Positions 1 to 7,326 of a stretch of 31,573 nucleotides of DNA are shown piece after piece (positions within the stretch are counted from its first letter, which is position 1; the number at the start of each line of letters is the position of its first letter). The position numbers were made by a program, and so were the translations under genes. Location: NCBI GenBank assembly GCA_000436475.1, contig FR886205.1, positions 1-31,573 on the forward strand. Reading direction: 5' to 3'. This stretch comes from Eubacterium sp. CAG:248 (GTDB lineage Bacteria > Bacillota > Clostridia > Lachnospirales > Lachnospiraceae). The notes beneath the pieces were generated by a model that was given only the letters and a program-made list of their open reading frames with translations, had not been told where the DNA came from and made no database searches.

Positions 1-62
1 TGCACACCTGCTTTTCTCATATATGCTGTCGTACGTACGTTAAGAATTCGTTAAACAACAAC

Positions 63-998
63 TTAATTAGCAAATAAAGCTGTTGATAAGTATCTGTCTC
101 CTGAATCTGGAAGAAGTGCTACTATATTCTTTCCCTTGTTTTCTGGTCTGTTAGCAAGTATTGTTGCTGCCTTTAAAGCTGCACCTGATGAGATACCTAC
201 AAGAATACCTTCACTTACTGCGAATGCTCTTCCTTCTTCAAAAGCATCATCATTCTCAATAGGAAGTATTTCGTCATAAACCTCTGTATCAAGAACCTTT
301 GGTACGAATCCTGCACCAATACCCTGAATCTTATGAGCACCTGCTGTTCCCTTAGAAAGGACTGGGCTTGTAGCTGGCTCTACTGCTACTATCTTAACAT
401 CTGGATTCTGTGACTTGAGATATTCTCCAATACCTGTAATAGTTCCACCTGTACCTACACCTGCAACAAATATATCAACCTTACCATCAAGCTGCTCCCA
501 GATTTCAGGACCAGTTGTTGCCTTGTGTGCTGCTGGATTAGCTGGATTATCAAACTGACCTAATATGATTGAACCTTCAATTTCTTTATTAAGCTCCTCA
601 GCCTTTGCTATAGCACCCTTCATGCCCTTAGCGCCTTCTGTAAGTACAAGTTCAGCACCATAAGCCTTTAAAAGATTTCTTCTTTCAACTGACATTGTAT
701 CTGGAAGAGTAAGAATAGCTCTGTATCCCTTAGCTGCTGCCACTGATGCAATACCGATGCCAGTATTACCACTTGTTGGCTCAATAATTGTAGCTCCTGG
801 TTTTAAAAGACCTTTCTTTTCTGCATCATTAATCATAGCTAATGCAATTCTATCTTTAACTGAGCCAGCTGGATTAAGATACTCAAGCTTAGCAAAAATA
901 TTAGCGTTAGTAACTCCTGCCTTCTTAGTATATCCATTCAACTTAAGTAATGGTGTCTTTCCTATTAATTCTGCTGCACTTTCTACATATTTACTCAT
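63..998 (-). CDS. cysK: Cysteine synthase (O-acetylserine sulfhydrylase)
   Basis: A 311-residue PLP enzyme of the OASS family that makes cysteine and acetate from O-acetylserine and sulfide in the cytoplasm. Seen: the AGSVKDR motif with the PLP-binding lysine at residue 48, the substrate loop PTSGNTG at about 74-80, a glycine-rich phosphate loop GVGTGGT near 180, and the C-terminal PDSGDRY segment. The length matches the usual 305-312. The ATG is preceded by AGGAGG at a good distance. It is monocistronic: a consensus promoter lies upstream at 1073-1101 and the next gene ends in its own terminator. The short leader leaves no room for a T-box or SAM riboswitch, so any control is probably at initiation. 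CysM or a cystathionine beta-synthase-like paralog is possible but less likely. Confidence 0.95.
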   Translation of the reverse strand: MSKYVESAAELIGKTPLLKLNGYTKKAGVTNANIFAKLEYLNPAGSVKDRIALAMINDAEKKGLLKPGATIIEPTSGNTGIGIASVAAAKGYRAILTLPDTMSVERRNLLKAYGAELVLTEGAKGMKGAIAKAEELNKEIEGSIILGQFDNPANPAAHKATTGPEIWEQLDGKVDIFVAGVGTGGTITGIGEYLKSQNPDVKIVAVEPATSPVLSKGTAGAHKIQGIGAGFVPKVLDTEVYDEILPIENDDAFEEGRAFAVSEGILVGISSGAALKAATILANRPENKGKNIVALLPDSGDRYLSTALFAN

Positions 999-1072
999 AT
1001 TATTAATCCTCCTATAATGTGTTGTCTTTTTGTTTTCCCATTAACCTATATGTTTAATGTGTTTATGTTTGA

Positions 1073-1101
1073 ATTATATTCTCTGTTATGTAATCTGTCA
1101 A
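1073..1101 (-). promoter_or_regulatory. Consensus sigma-A promoter of cysK
   Basis: On the minus strand TTGACA (1096-1101) and TATAAT (1073-1078) are separated by exactly 17 bp, which is a perfect match to the vegetative consensus. The predicted start is about 68 nt before the cysK ATG. The rest of the 999-1472 gap holds only the terminator at 1317-1361 and plain AT-rich sequence. Confidence 0.85.
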
Positions 1102-1316
1102 CTATTATTTGAAATTTTATTATAAATTTTCTTCAACTTTTTCAAGATTCATTATAAATGTATACATTGTTCCTTACAAAAACATGCCATAGTTTAAGTA
1201 AGACAAATTATATAACACCCACAAAAATACAAATACTCATTTTACACAATGTAACCTTCATCATATACATACCAAAAATCCGAATTTCAATTGTACATTA
1301 AATTTAAAAAATAAAA

Positions 1317-1361
1317 AGTAGTATAGAAATCCTGTCTTATAAACAAGATTTCCATACTACT
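1317..1361 (-). terminator. Rho-independent terminator after the PHP phosphatase gene
   Basis: The arms AGTAGTATAGAAATC (1317-1331) and GATTTCCATACTACT (1347-1361) pair with a single mismatch. On the minus strand the stem is followed by a run of T (TTTTTATTTTTT). It sits about 110 bp past the stop of the gene at 1473-2213 and isolates that gene from cysK. Confidence 0.85.
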
Positions 1362-1472
1362 ATGTCAAGTTATCTTATAATGACATGACTGTTAAATGTA
1401 ACAATCTAGCCTATTTCTTTAAACACGTAACCACAAATCTGTAATCACACAACATTAATTACATAACTATAA

Positions 1473-2213
1473 TCACCCGAATTTCTCAACCACATCTGCC
1501 TTCATAATCCTATCAGCATATTCAACACCATATTTTTTTACAATATACTTATAGCACTTTGACAGCTGTGGTGTTCTTGATGTCGTATCATGTGCATCTG
1601 AGGCAATGTAGTCTACAACATGATCCTTTAAAAGTGCTTTAACACATCTTTGAACACTCCACCCATTATCTCCTGTAACTGATGATGCATTTACCTGTAT
1701 ATCAGCACCAAGCTGCTTTAATTCATATATATAATCCCAGTTTTTTACTGTACATACATATCTCTCAACATGTGCAACTATCGGATGATACCCTGTCATT
1801 ATAACATCAAGTACAGCACTTCTTACCTTTTCCTCTTCCACATTAGGAGAAAACTCTATAAGAACTGTATCAGAGCCGCACATTGCCTTTTCCTGAAGCT
1901 TATCTAAATCATCAAGTACTTCTGATCTGTAATATATCTCTCTTCCAAGATATACCCCCATATCTGGCAGTTCCTTTTCTGCAAGATCTGCTAATATCTC
2001 ATAATTTTCAACTATCTTGCTATAATGTGCCATACCTCTCTTAGGATGAAAATGTGGTGTAAGCACCATATCTCTTGTTCCATCCTCATATGCCATTCTT
2101 AACATCTTAAGACTTGTTTCTATATCCGGTGAACCATCATCTACTCCGAAAAGTATGTGGTTATGTATATCGGTAAAGCCTGTATATATATCCTGTTCTG
2201 CAACCTTTTTCAT
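1473..2213 (-). CDS. PHP-domain tyrosine-protein phosphatase, CpsB/YwqE-like
   Basis: This belongs to the PHP family of manganese-dependent phosphotyrosine phosphatases that in Firmicutes dephosphorylate the BY-kinase controlling capsule or exopolysaccharide export. Seen: the first metal motif DIHNHILFGVDDG, TPHFHP with two more histidines, an internal glutamate (GREIYY), HVERY, and the last motif SDAHD. I start at the ATG at 2213 (246 residues), preceded by a GAGAG purine run; an upstream ATG at 2267 would add 18 residues but has no ribosome site. The gene is an orphan here: no BY-kinase, chain-length regulator or glycosyltransferase is adjacent, whereas the characterised homologs sit in capsule clusters. 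It has its own promoter and terminator. The real substrate is therefore unknown; another PHP phosphoesterase role is possible. Confidence 0.85.
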   Translation of the reverse strand: MKKVAEQDIYTGFTDIHNHILFGVDDGSPDIETSLKMLRMAYEDGTRDMVLTPHFHPKRGMAHYSKIVENYEILADLAEKELPDMGVYLGREIYYRSEVLDDLDKLQEKAMCGSDTVLIEFSPNVEEEKVRSAVLDVIMTGYHPIVAHVERYVCTVKNWDYIYELKQLGADIQVNASSVTGDNGWSVQRCVKALLKDHVVDYIASDAHDTTSRTPQLSKCYKYIVKKYGVEYADRIMKADVVEKFG

Positions 2214-2357
2214 ACTGCAATATAACTCTCTTTCTGTTCTATATCTATAAAAAGTCTTATCATGCAAACACGAACAACTTTTTCACATTCTGCCTCTTAT
2301 ATTATAATAAGACAACTCAATAAATTCTAATCTGAATACTCTGTACACAATATTTCT

Positions 2358-2386
2358 ATTATAAAAATATCTTTTCTTTTTGTCAA
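2358..2386 (-). promoter_or_regulatory. Consensus sigma-A promoter of the PHP phosphatase gene
   Basis: On the minus strand TTGACA (2381-2386) and TATAAT (2358-2363) have a 17-bp spacer. It lies just past the LysR stop, so the phosphatase is transcribed independently of the regulator. Confidence 0.85.
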
Positions 2387-2406
2387 CATATGTGTCATGT
2401 GTGTTA

Positions 2407-3309
2407 TTACAAAGCCCTTGATTTCGATATTTCTTCAAGATACTTCTGCCCTATTGCACTGACAACTGCACCTTTTCGTGATATGTAACCTATCTCCATT
2501 CTTTCGTCTGAGTCCAGCTTTACCGCACAGTAGTTATCTCCATTCAGTTCTTCACATATGATTCCTGAGCATAATGTATAACCGTTAAGTCCTACCATAA
2601 GATTAAGCATAGTTGCTCTGTCATTGGCTTTTATGAGCTGCTTATATTCATATGTACTAAGAACTTCCTCTGCATAATAAAAAGAATTGTACTCTCCCTG
2701 GTCAAACGAAAGGCAAGGATAATCCTTTAACTCTTCAAGTGCAATCTTATCCTTATGTGCAAGAGGATGAAGCTTACTCATATACACATAAACATTACAC
2801 TCTAATAATGGATGAAACTCAAGCATACTTTCCATAAATATTTTTTCAAGCACTTTCCTGTTAAAATCATTAAGATACAATATGCCTATCTCACTTTTAC
2901 CATTTTTCACATCTTCTACAACTTCATGTGTCTTTGTTTCATGCACTGCGAATTCATATTCATCCATGCCATACTGCTTTACCATCTCAACAAATGCATT
3001 AACTGCAAATGTATAATGCTGCATAGACACGCTGAACTTTTTCTTTACATCTGACTTAGATATATATCTGGCATCCAGAAGCTCGAACTGTTCCATAACC
3101 TGTCTTGCATATCCAAGGAACTCCTTGCCATCTGGTGTTACAGCTATACCATTCTGTGAACGTCTGAATATCTGTATTCCCGCTTCTTCCTCTAGTGCAT
3201 GTATAGATGTAGACAGGCTTGGCTGTGATATATAAAGCTTTCTTGCTGCGACATTAAAAGAATCTGATTCCGACACAGCTATTGCATATTTTAACTGATT
3301 TAAAGTCAT
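2407..3309 (-). CDS. LysR-family transcriptional regulator
   Basis: A 300-residue LysR-type regulator with an N-terminal winged helix (about residues 1-60, with the family pattern LNQLKYAIAV...SFNVAARKLYISQPSLS) followed by a periplasmic-binding-like effector domain. The start is set at the ATG at 3309 because a GAGG site lies 6 nt upstream and family members normally begin MTLNQL; the frame stays open 8 codons further to 3333. No target is evident: LysR regulators often sit divergent to their target, but here the upstream neighbour is the hairpin element at 3397-3605 and the genes either side run on the same strand. A dyad ATGATATCAT lies about 50 bp upstream of the start beside a TATAAT box at 3371-3376, and could be an autoregulatory site (inference). 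Confidence 0.9.
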   Translation of the reverse strand: MTLNQLKYAIAVSESDSFNVAARKLYISQPSLSTSIHALEEEAGIQIFRRSQNGIAVTPDGKEFLGYARQVMEQFELLDARYISKSDVKKKFSVSMQHYTFAVNAFVEMVKQYGMDEYEFAVHETKTHEVVEDVKNGKSEIGILYLNDFNRKVLEKIFMESMLEFHPLLECNVYVYMSKLHPLAHKDKIALEELKDYPCLSFDQGEYNSFYYAEEVLSTYEYKQLIKANDRATMLNLMVGLNGYTLCSGIICEELNGDNYCAVKLDSDERMEIGYISRKGAVVSAIGQKYLEEISKSRAL

Positions 3310-3396
3310 ATTCATCCTCATTTCTATGTACATTTTTACACGTATCCTGATTCATGTAAATGATATCATCATTATAAAACCTGTTCAACACAAATT

Positions 3397-3605
3397 ATAT
3401 AATGATACCAGGGGCAAAAGGTCTAAACCCACATGAGCTTGCTCATAGGTGGGTGAAAGATCTTGGGACCCGCCACGATATGAGCATAAAAGTGGGATGA
3501 TAATCCCACGATATGCGAATATTGGGGAGAATTGTGGGAGTGCGTAGCACGGAACAATTCGTAGGTATCAAAGTCGGGGGCTTTTGACCCCGACATCATA
3601 TAATG
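3397..3605. repeat. Hairpin-rich intergenic element flanked by 8-bp direct repeat
   Basis: A non-coding segment visibly richer in G and C than its surroundings. It is bounded by ATATAATG at 3397-3404 and 3598-3605. Inside each copy are imperfect terminal inverted repeats: GGGGCAAAAG near the left end answers to CTTTTGACCCC near the right. Successive hairpins are: ACCCAC/GTGGGT around ATGAGC-TT-GCTCAT (3427-3453); GTGGGAT-GATA-ATCCCAC (3492-3509); GAATTGT/ACAATTC enclosing GTGC-GTA-GCAC (3529-3560); and GTCGGGG/CCCCGAC (3573-3594). No protein frame of interest is present. It could be a small non-autonomous transposable element (MITE-like) or a structured RNA. I cannot decide without copies to compare. 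Confidence 0.6.
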
Positions 3606-3672
3606 CTGTAAGTGTCAAAATATAAATCATGCACTTAAAGTGTAAAAAGTATAAAAAGTTGTTTTTACCCAC

Positions 3673-3707
3673 AAAAAAGGATTGCCATAATCATGATACA
3701 GCAATCC
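3673..3707 (-). terminator. Terminator of the amino-acid ABC operon
   Basis: GGATTGC (3679-3685) and GCAATCC (3701-3707) form a perfect stem around a 15-nt loop. On the minus strand it is followed by TTTTTTG (3672-3678). It lies 25 bp past the stop of the ATP-binding gene. Confidence 0.88.
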
Positions 3708-3731
3708 GATATATTTTACATATAAATTAAA

Positions 3732-4487
3732 TTATGCCATCTTCTGTAAAAAGCTTCTTGTTCTTTCACTCTTTGGATTATCTATTACATCCTCTGGTCT
3801 TCCCTCTTCTACTATAACTCCGCCATCCATGAATATAACCCTGTCTGCTACATTTCTTGCAAATGCAATCTCATGTGTAACTATAACCATAGTCATCTTC
3901 TCATCTGCTAAAGCTCTTAAAAGCTTGAGAATACCAGCAGTTATCTCAGGATCAAGGGCAGATGTCGGTTCATCAAAGAACAATATCTTAGGATTCATGG
4001 CAAGTGCTCTGGCTATGGCAACTCTTTGCTGCTGTCCACCTGATAGCTGACCTGGATAGTTATCTTCTTTGTTTTCAAGACCTACCTTTCTAAGCAGTTC
4101 TCGTGCTTCTGCTATAACTTCATCCTTATCCCTTTTCTGGACATTAATTGGTGCATCTATTACATTCTTAAGAACTGAGAAATGTGGAAACAGATTAAAA
4201 TTCTGGAAAACAAGTCCAAAATCATTCTTAATCTCATGCAGCTTCTTCTTATCCACATATCGTGTAGGACCTGTTTCGTTTAAGGTTGCACTTTCTTTGC
4301 AGTAGGCAAGTGTTCCTTCATCCATAGTTTCAAGAAGAGTTGCACATCTTAAAAATGTTGACTTTCCAGATCCAGATGGACCTATAATAGCTACAACTTC
4401 ACCTTCTTTTACCTCTATAGATATATCCTTTAACACCTCAAGATTATCAAACTTTTTCTTAACATGTTTCATTTCAAGTAAATTCAT
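3732..4487 (-). CDS. Polar amino-acid ABC transporter ATP-binding protein (GlnQ-like)
   Basis: A 251-residue ABC ATPase that powers the importer whose binding and membrane parts are encoded just upstream. Seen: Walker A GPSGSGKST, the Q-loop in VFQNFNLFPH, the signature LSGGQQQR, Walker B ILFFDEPTSALD and the switch histidine in IVTHE. All catalytic residues are intact, and the length is typical of GlnQ/ArtP-type subunits. I place the start at the ATG at 4487, which has AGGGTG upstream; the frame remains open to 4508. Only 22 bp separate it from the stop of the binding/permease gene, so the two are co-transcribed from 6097-6125 and end at the 3673-3707 terminator. The amino acid carried cannot be told from the ATPase. 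Confidence 0.93.
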   Translation of the reverse strand: MNLLEMKHVKKKFDNLEVLKDISIEVKEGEVVAIIGPSGSGKSTFLRCATLLETMDEGTLAYCKESATLNETGPTRYVDKKKLHEIKNDFGLVFQNFNLFPHFSVLKNVIDAPINVQKRDKDEVIAEARELLRKVGLENKEDNYPGQLSGGQQQRVAIARALAMNPKILFFDEPTSALDPEITAGILKLLRALADEKMTMVIVTHEIAFARNVADRVIFMDGGVIVEEGRPEDVIDNPKSERTRSFLQKMA

Positions 4488-4509
4488 ATTATTCACCCTG
4501 CTCTCCATT

Positions 4510-6036
4510 CTACTTATAATAGCGCATCTTCTTTTCTATAGTTTCCATAACCCATGCAACAACAAAGTTAAATATGTAATAGAATACACCAGCTACAAAA
4601 AGTGGCATTATACTTGCGTTGGCTGCTGCAATCTGCTTTGCAAGTGTGAACATTTCTGTATACGCAAGTGCAAAAGCAAGTGATGTATCCTTTACAAGTG
4701 TTATTACCTCATTAGTTACAGATGGAAGGACTATTCTCATCATCTGAGGCAGAACTATTCTTCCAAATGTCTGGCTTCTGGTGTACCCTAAAACAGAAGC
4801 TGCTTCATGCTGTCCAACTGGTATAGCTTCTATACCTGATCTGAATATTTCTGCAAAATAAGCTGCATAGTTTAAAGCAAAGCCTATGATAACTGCATAG
4901 AATCTATAACTATATGATAACGATATTCCAAATATATAATATGGACCAAAGAATACGACAAGCAGCTGAAGCATAAGTGGCGTTCCTCTCATAATAGATA
5001 TATATATCTTGGCAATCCATCTTACAAGCTTAACCTTTGATATTCTTATAAACATAAGAAGCATACCAAGAGGAAGTGAAAAAACAAGTGTAAGAACAAA
5101 TATCATAAGAGTAGCAAGCATACCACTTGCAAGCTTGCCTACAACATCTGCAAAATCACTCATAAACTCTGATGTTTTCTTATCAGCTGTAATATCATTA
5201 ACTTTATTATCAGCGCTTAAACATATGCTTTCTTCCAGTCCCCAGTCTTTAGCTATATTCCCAAATGTACCATCAGCAAGCATATCATACAATGTCTCCT
5301 GGACGGTATCTCTTAACTCTGTATTACCAGGCTTAAAACCTATACCATACTGTTCCTTTGATACCTGTTCTGATAGCATTCTGAACTGGCTGCCTCTTGC
5401 TTCAAGTTCATACTTTGCAACACCCATATCCATACATATAGCATCAACTGAACCTGATTCAAGATTCATAAACGCTGCATTATAGTCTCCAACCTGCTGA
5501 AGCGATGCAAAGCTTTTAGCAAGTGCAAGATTATCCTCTGTTGCATCTTCTCCTGTAAATGCTGCAAGTGCAGATGAATCCGCCTGTACAACAACTACCT
5601 TTCCCGACAGATCTGCTAACTTGTTAATAGAAGAGCCTGACTTAACAATAACTACCTGAGAGTTATCTATATATGGAGTTGTCCATGTATAATCTGACTC
5701 CCTGCCATTCATAGTAAAACCGTTCCATATACAATCAATGGTTCCCGAAGACAGCTCCATATCCTTTGAATCCCAGTCTATTGGCTGTTTTACCAGCTCC
5801 CATCCGTTACGCTTACATACTTCCTGTGCAAGCGACAGGTCAAAGCCTACATACTCACCATTATCATCCTTATATCCGTATGGTGGAAATTCAGCATCAA
5901 AACCTACTGTAAATGTTGTAATACCAGACTGCTTTTTCTTACTTCCACATGCTGTCAGAGTTCCAGTTATAAGTGAACATACTAAAAGCACAAGTAACAT
6001 ACGTTTTATCGTTTTACTACTAGTAAAAGTCTTCAT
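4510..6036 (-). CDS. Fused amino-acid-binding lipoprotein and ABC permease (GlnH-GlnP type)
   Basis: A 508-residue fusion. Residues 1-30 are a lipoprotein signal (hydrophobic core then LTAC, with the lipidated Cys at 30). Residues of about 40-275 form a family-3 solute-binding domain (TVGFDAEFPPYGY, then the GEYVGFDLSLAQEV pattern). From about 290 to 508 a HisM/GlnM-type permease follows, with several membrane helices and the ATPase-coupling EAA loop (EAASVLGYTRSQTFGRIVLP). The binding domain is thus tethered to the outer face of the membrane next to its channel. Such fusions are known from Firmicute glutamine and related importers. Because the permease is a single gene, it probably works as a homodimer. 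The binding-domain features fit a polar amino acid, but the substrate (Gln, Glu, Arg, Cys or other) is not resolved. Confidence 0.92.
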   Translation of the reverse strand: MKTFTSSKTIKRMLLVLLVCSLITGTLTACGSKKKQSGITTFTVGFDAEFPPYGYKDDNGEYVGFDLSLAQEVCKRNGWELVKQPIDWDSKDMELSSGTIDCIWNGFTMNGRESDYTWTTPYIDNSQVVIVKSGSSINKLADLSGKVVVVQADSSALAAFTGEDATEDNLALAKSFASLQQVGDYNAAFMNLESGSVDAICMDMGVAKYELEARGSQFRMLSEQVSKEQYGIGFKPGNTELRDTVQETLYDMLADGTFGNIAKDWGLEESICLSADNKVNDITADKKTSEFMSDFADVVGKLASGMLATLMIFVLTLVFSLPLGMLLMFIRISKVKLVRWIAKIYISIMRGTPLMLQLLVVFFGPYYIFGISLSYSYRFYAVIIGFALNYAAYFAEIFRSGIEAIPVGQHEAASVLGYTRSQTFGRIVLPQMMRIVLPSVTNEVITLVKDTSLAFALAYTEMFTLAKQIAAANASIMPLFVAGVFYYIFNFVVAWVMETIEKKMRYYK

Positions 6037-6096
6037 GTTTCAATTCTCCATTTCACTTCACTACCACGTGAATAATTTATAACTTTAATACACTAA

Positions 6097-6125
6097 ATCG
6101 TACCCTACTTGTTGTTATATGTCAA
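6097..6125 (-). promoter_or_regulatory. Promoter of the amino-acid ABC operon
   Basis: On the minus strand TTGACA (6120-6125) lies 17 bp from a TACGAT -10 element (6097-6102). The -35 is perfect and the -10 differs from TATAAT at two positions. The implied leader of about 55 nt shows no riboswitch-like structure. Confidence 0.7.
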
Positions 6126-6177
6126 CCAGCTTTTACATATTATTTTACGAACCGGCTTTTACATATTATTTTTATAA
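6126..6177. repeat. 26-bp tandem duplication at the end of the binding-protein remnant
   Basis: Two adjacent 26-bp units (6126-6151 and 6152-6177) share the core GCTTTTACATATTATTTT. The second unit carries the last codons and stop of the remnant gene at 6159-7052, so the duplication copied that gene's 3' end immediately downstream. Replication slippage is the simplest explanation. Confidence 0.75.
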
Positions 6178-7052
6178 AGATTATACTGTTTTTGTTTTAT
6201 ACTGGTTATTTCTTTGATTCCCATATTATCAAGTGTATTAAGGTATGCATCAAAGCTGCTTAATGACTGCCTTCCTGTTATAAAATCATTTTCCTCATCA
6301 TCAACATATTTGGATATATAGTTTATATAGCCATTGTTCTTGTCAACGTCCGATGATGAAACATACATAAAAGGAAGTGGCTTTCTTACATACTTAGCCA
6401 GCTGCTTATCAAGTCTTATATGCCATTCTGGAAGAAGCATATCTGTAGCTGCTACCGACTGTCTTGACGGAACACATATAGGATTAACACCAAGCTTCTG
6501 AATGAAAGCATCGTCCTTTGCAGCATCCATAAACACTTTATTTCCCTCGTCATCCATATAATAACTTACTCCATCAATTCCAAAGCAGTACATGTCTTCA
6601 TTATAATCAGATATAAGATAATCAAGAACTTTAACAGCACTTATAACATTGTCAGTTTTAGTAACACCAAATATGCCGCTTACAGCATTTCTTCCTATGT
6701 AAAAGCCCTGATGCTCACTTGATAGTGGAACTCCTCCTTTAAATACAGGAGTATCACCATTATATTCATTATACTGTGCACTATACAGCATTGACATATG
6801 CCAGCTGTAATCAAATATTACACCTGTAGTATTCCTGCTGCATCTTTCCTTTATAATATCCCTCGTGCATTTTTCATAGTCTTTCTCGATAAGACCTTCC
6901 TCATATAAATCATTAACGAACTCAAGATATTTTCTATAATTGACACTATCACTATATGAATAACTGACATTCCCATAATCATCAATTATAAACCCTGTTG
7001 AAAGATCCAGCCCGAAAGCAGGTCCAAACATATATGGTATAGTATGCTGCAT
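6159..7052 (-). pseudogene. C-terminal remnant of a sugar-type ABC solute-binding protein
   Basis: The 297-residue frame resembles the second half of family-1 extracellular solute-binding proteins of the LipO/YtcQ type: a region like PYMFGPAFGL, then the alternation YRKYLEFVNDLYEEGLI near residue 45-60, and a C-terminal segment rich in aromatic residues. Intact members are roughly 450-560 residues and begin with a lipoprotein signal; here the signal peptide and about the first 200 residues are missing. The first codon is preceded in frame directly by TGA, with further stops in all three frames within 60 bp. There is no ribosome site and no permease or ATPase of the matching type nearby. I read it as a decayed gene that lost its 5' part. 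A short in-frame-shifted stretch just upstream might be a leftover of the missing half, but this is weak. Confidence 0.7.
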
Positions 7053-7326
7053 TCAGAATCAACATCTATCTTTGTGAATCTGTTATCAGTTATCATAAGA
7101 TTTTATATTGTGTATATTAACTATCTCACGTTACCCTGTCTAAGATTCAACTTATACACTATATACGTCGCTGCTCCTTTCCTTACATATTCAACATAAT
7201 ATCTTACAGTCGCAGATACATATGACTATTAATGCTTTAATTATATATAACAGCTCACATAATTATAAGATTCATTTTTTTCATGGTTCATTTTTTTCCA
7301 CCCCTGCCTGAAAAGTTATACTCAGA
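7053..7326. other. Intergenic spacer, no gene recognised
   Basis: AT-rich sequence between the binding-protein remnant and the RelA/SpoT-domain gene. I see no convincing terminator or promoter. TTCATTTTTTT is repeated at 7271-7281 and 7288-7298. The segment nearest 7053 may be the eroded 5' part of the remnant gene. Confidence 0.4.

Noticed and set aside
1..62. Palindrome CGTACGTACG near the left edge
   Set aside because: Too short and too close to the window edge to interpret; no terminator tail for cysK is evident there.
999..1472. T-box or SAM riboswitch ahead of cysK
   Set aside because: The promoter leaves a leader of only about 68 nt with no specifier or antiterminator structure.
3397..3605. 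Insertion sequence or CRISPR array
   Set aside because: There is no transposase frame and no regularly spaced direct repeats; it is too short for an autonomous IS.
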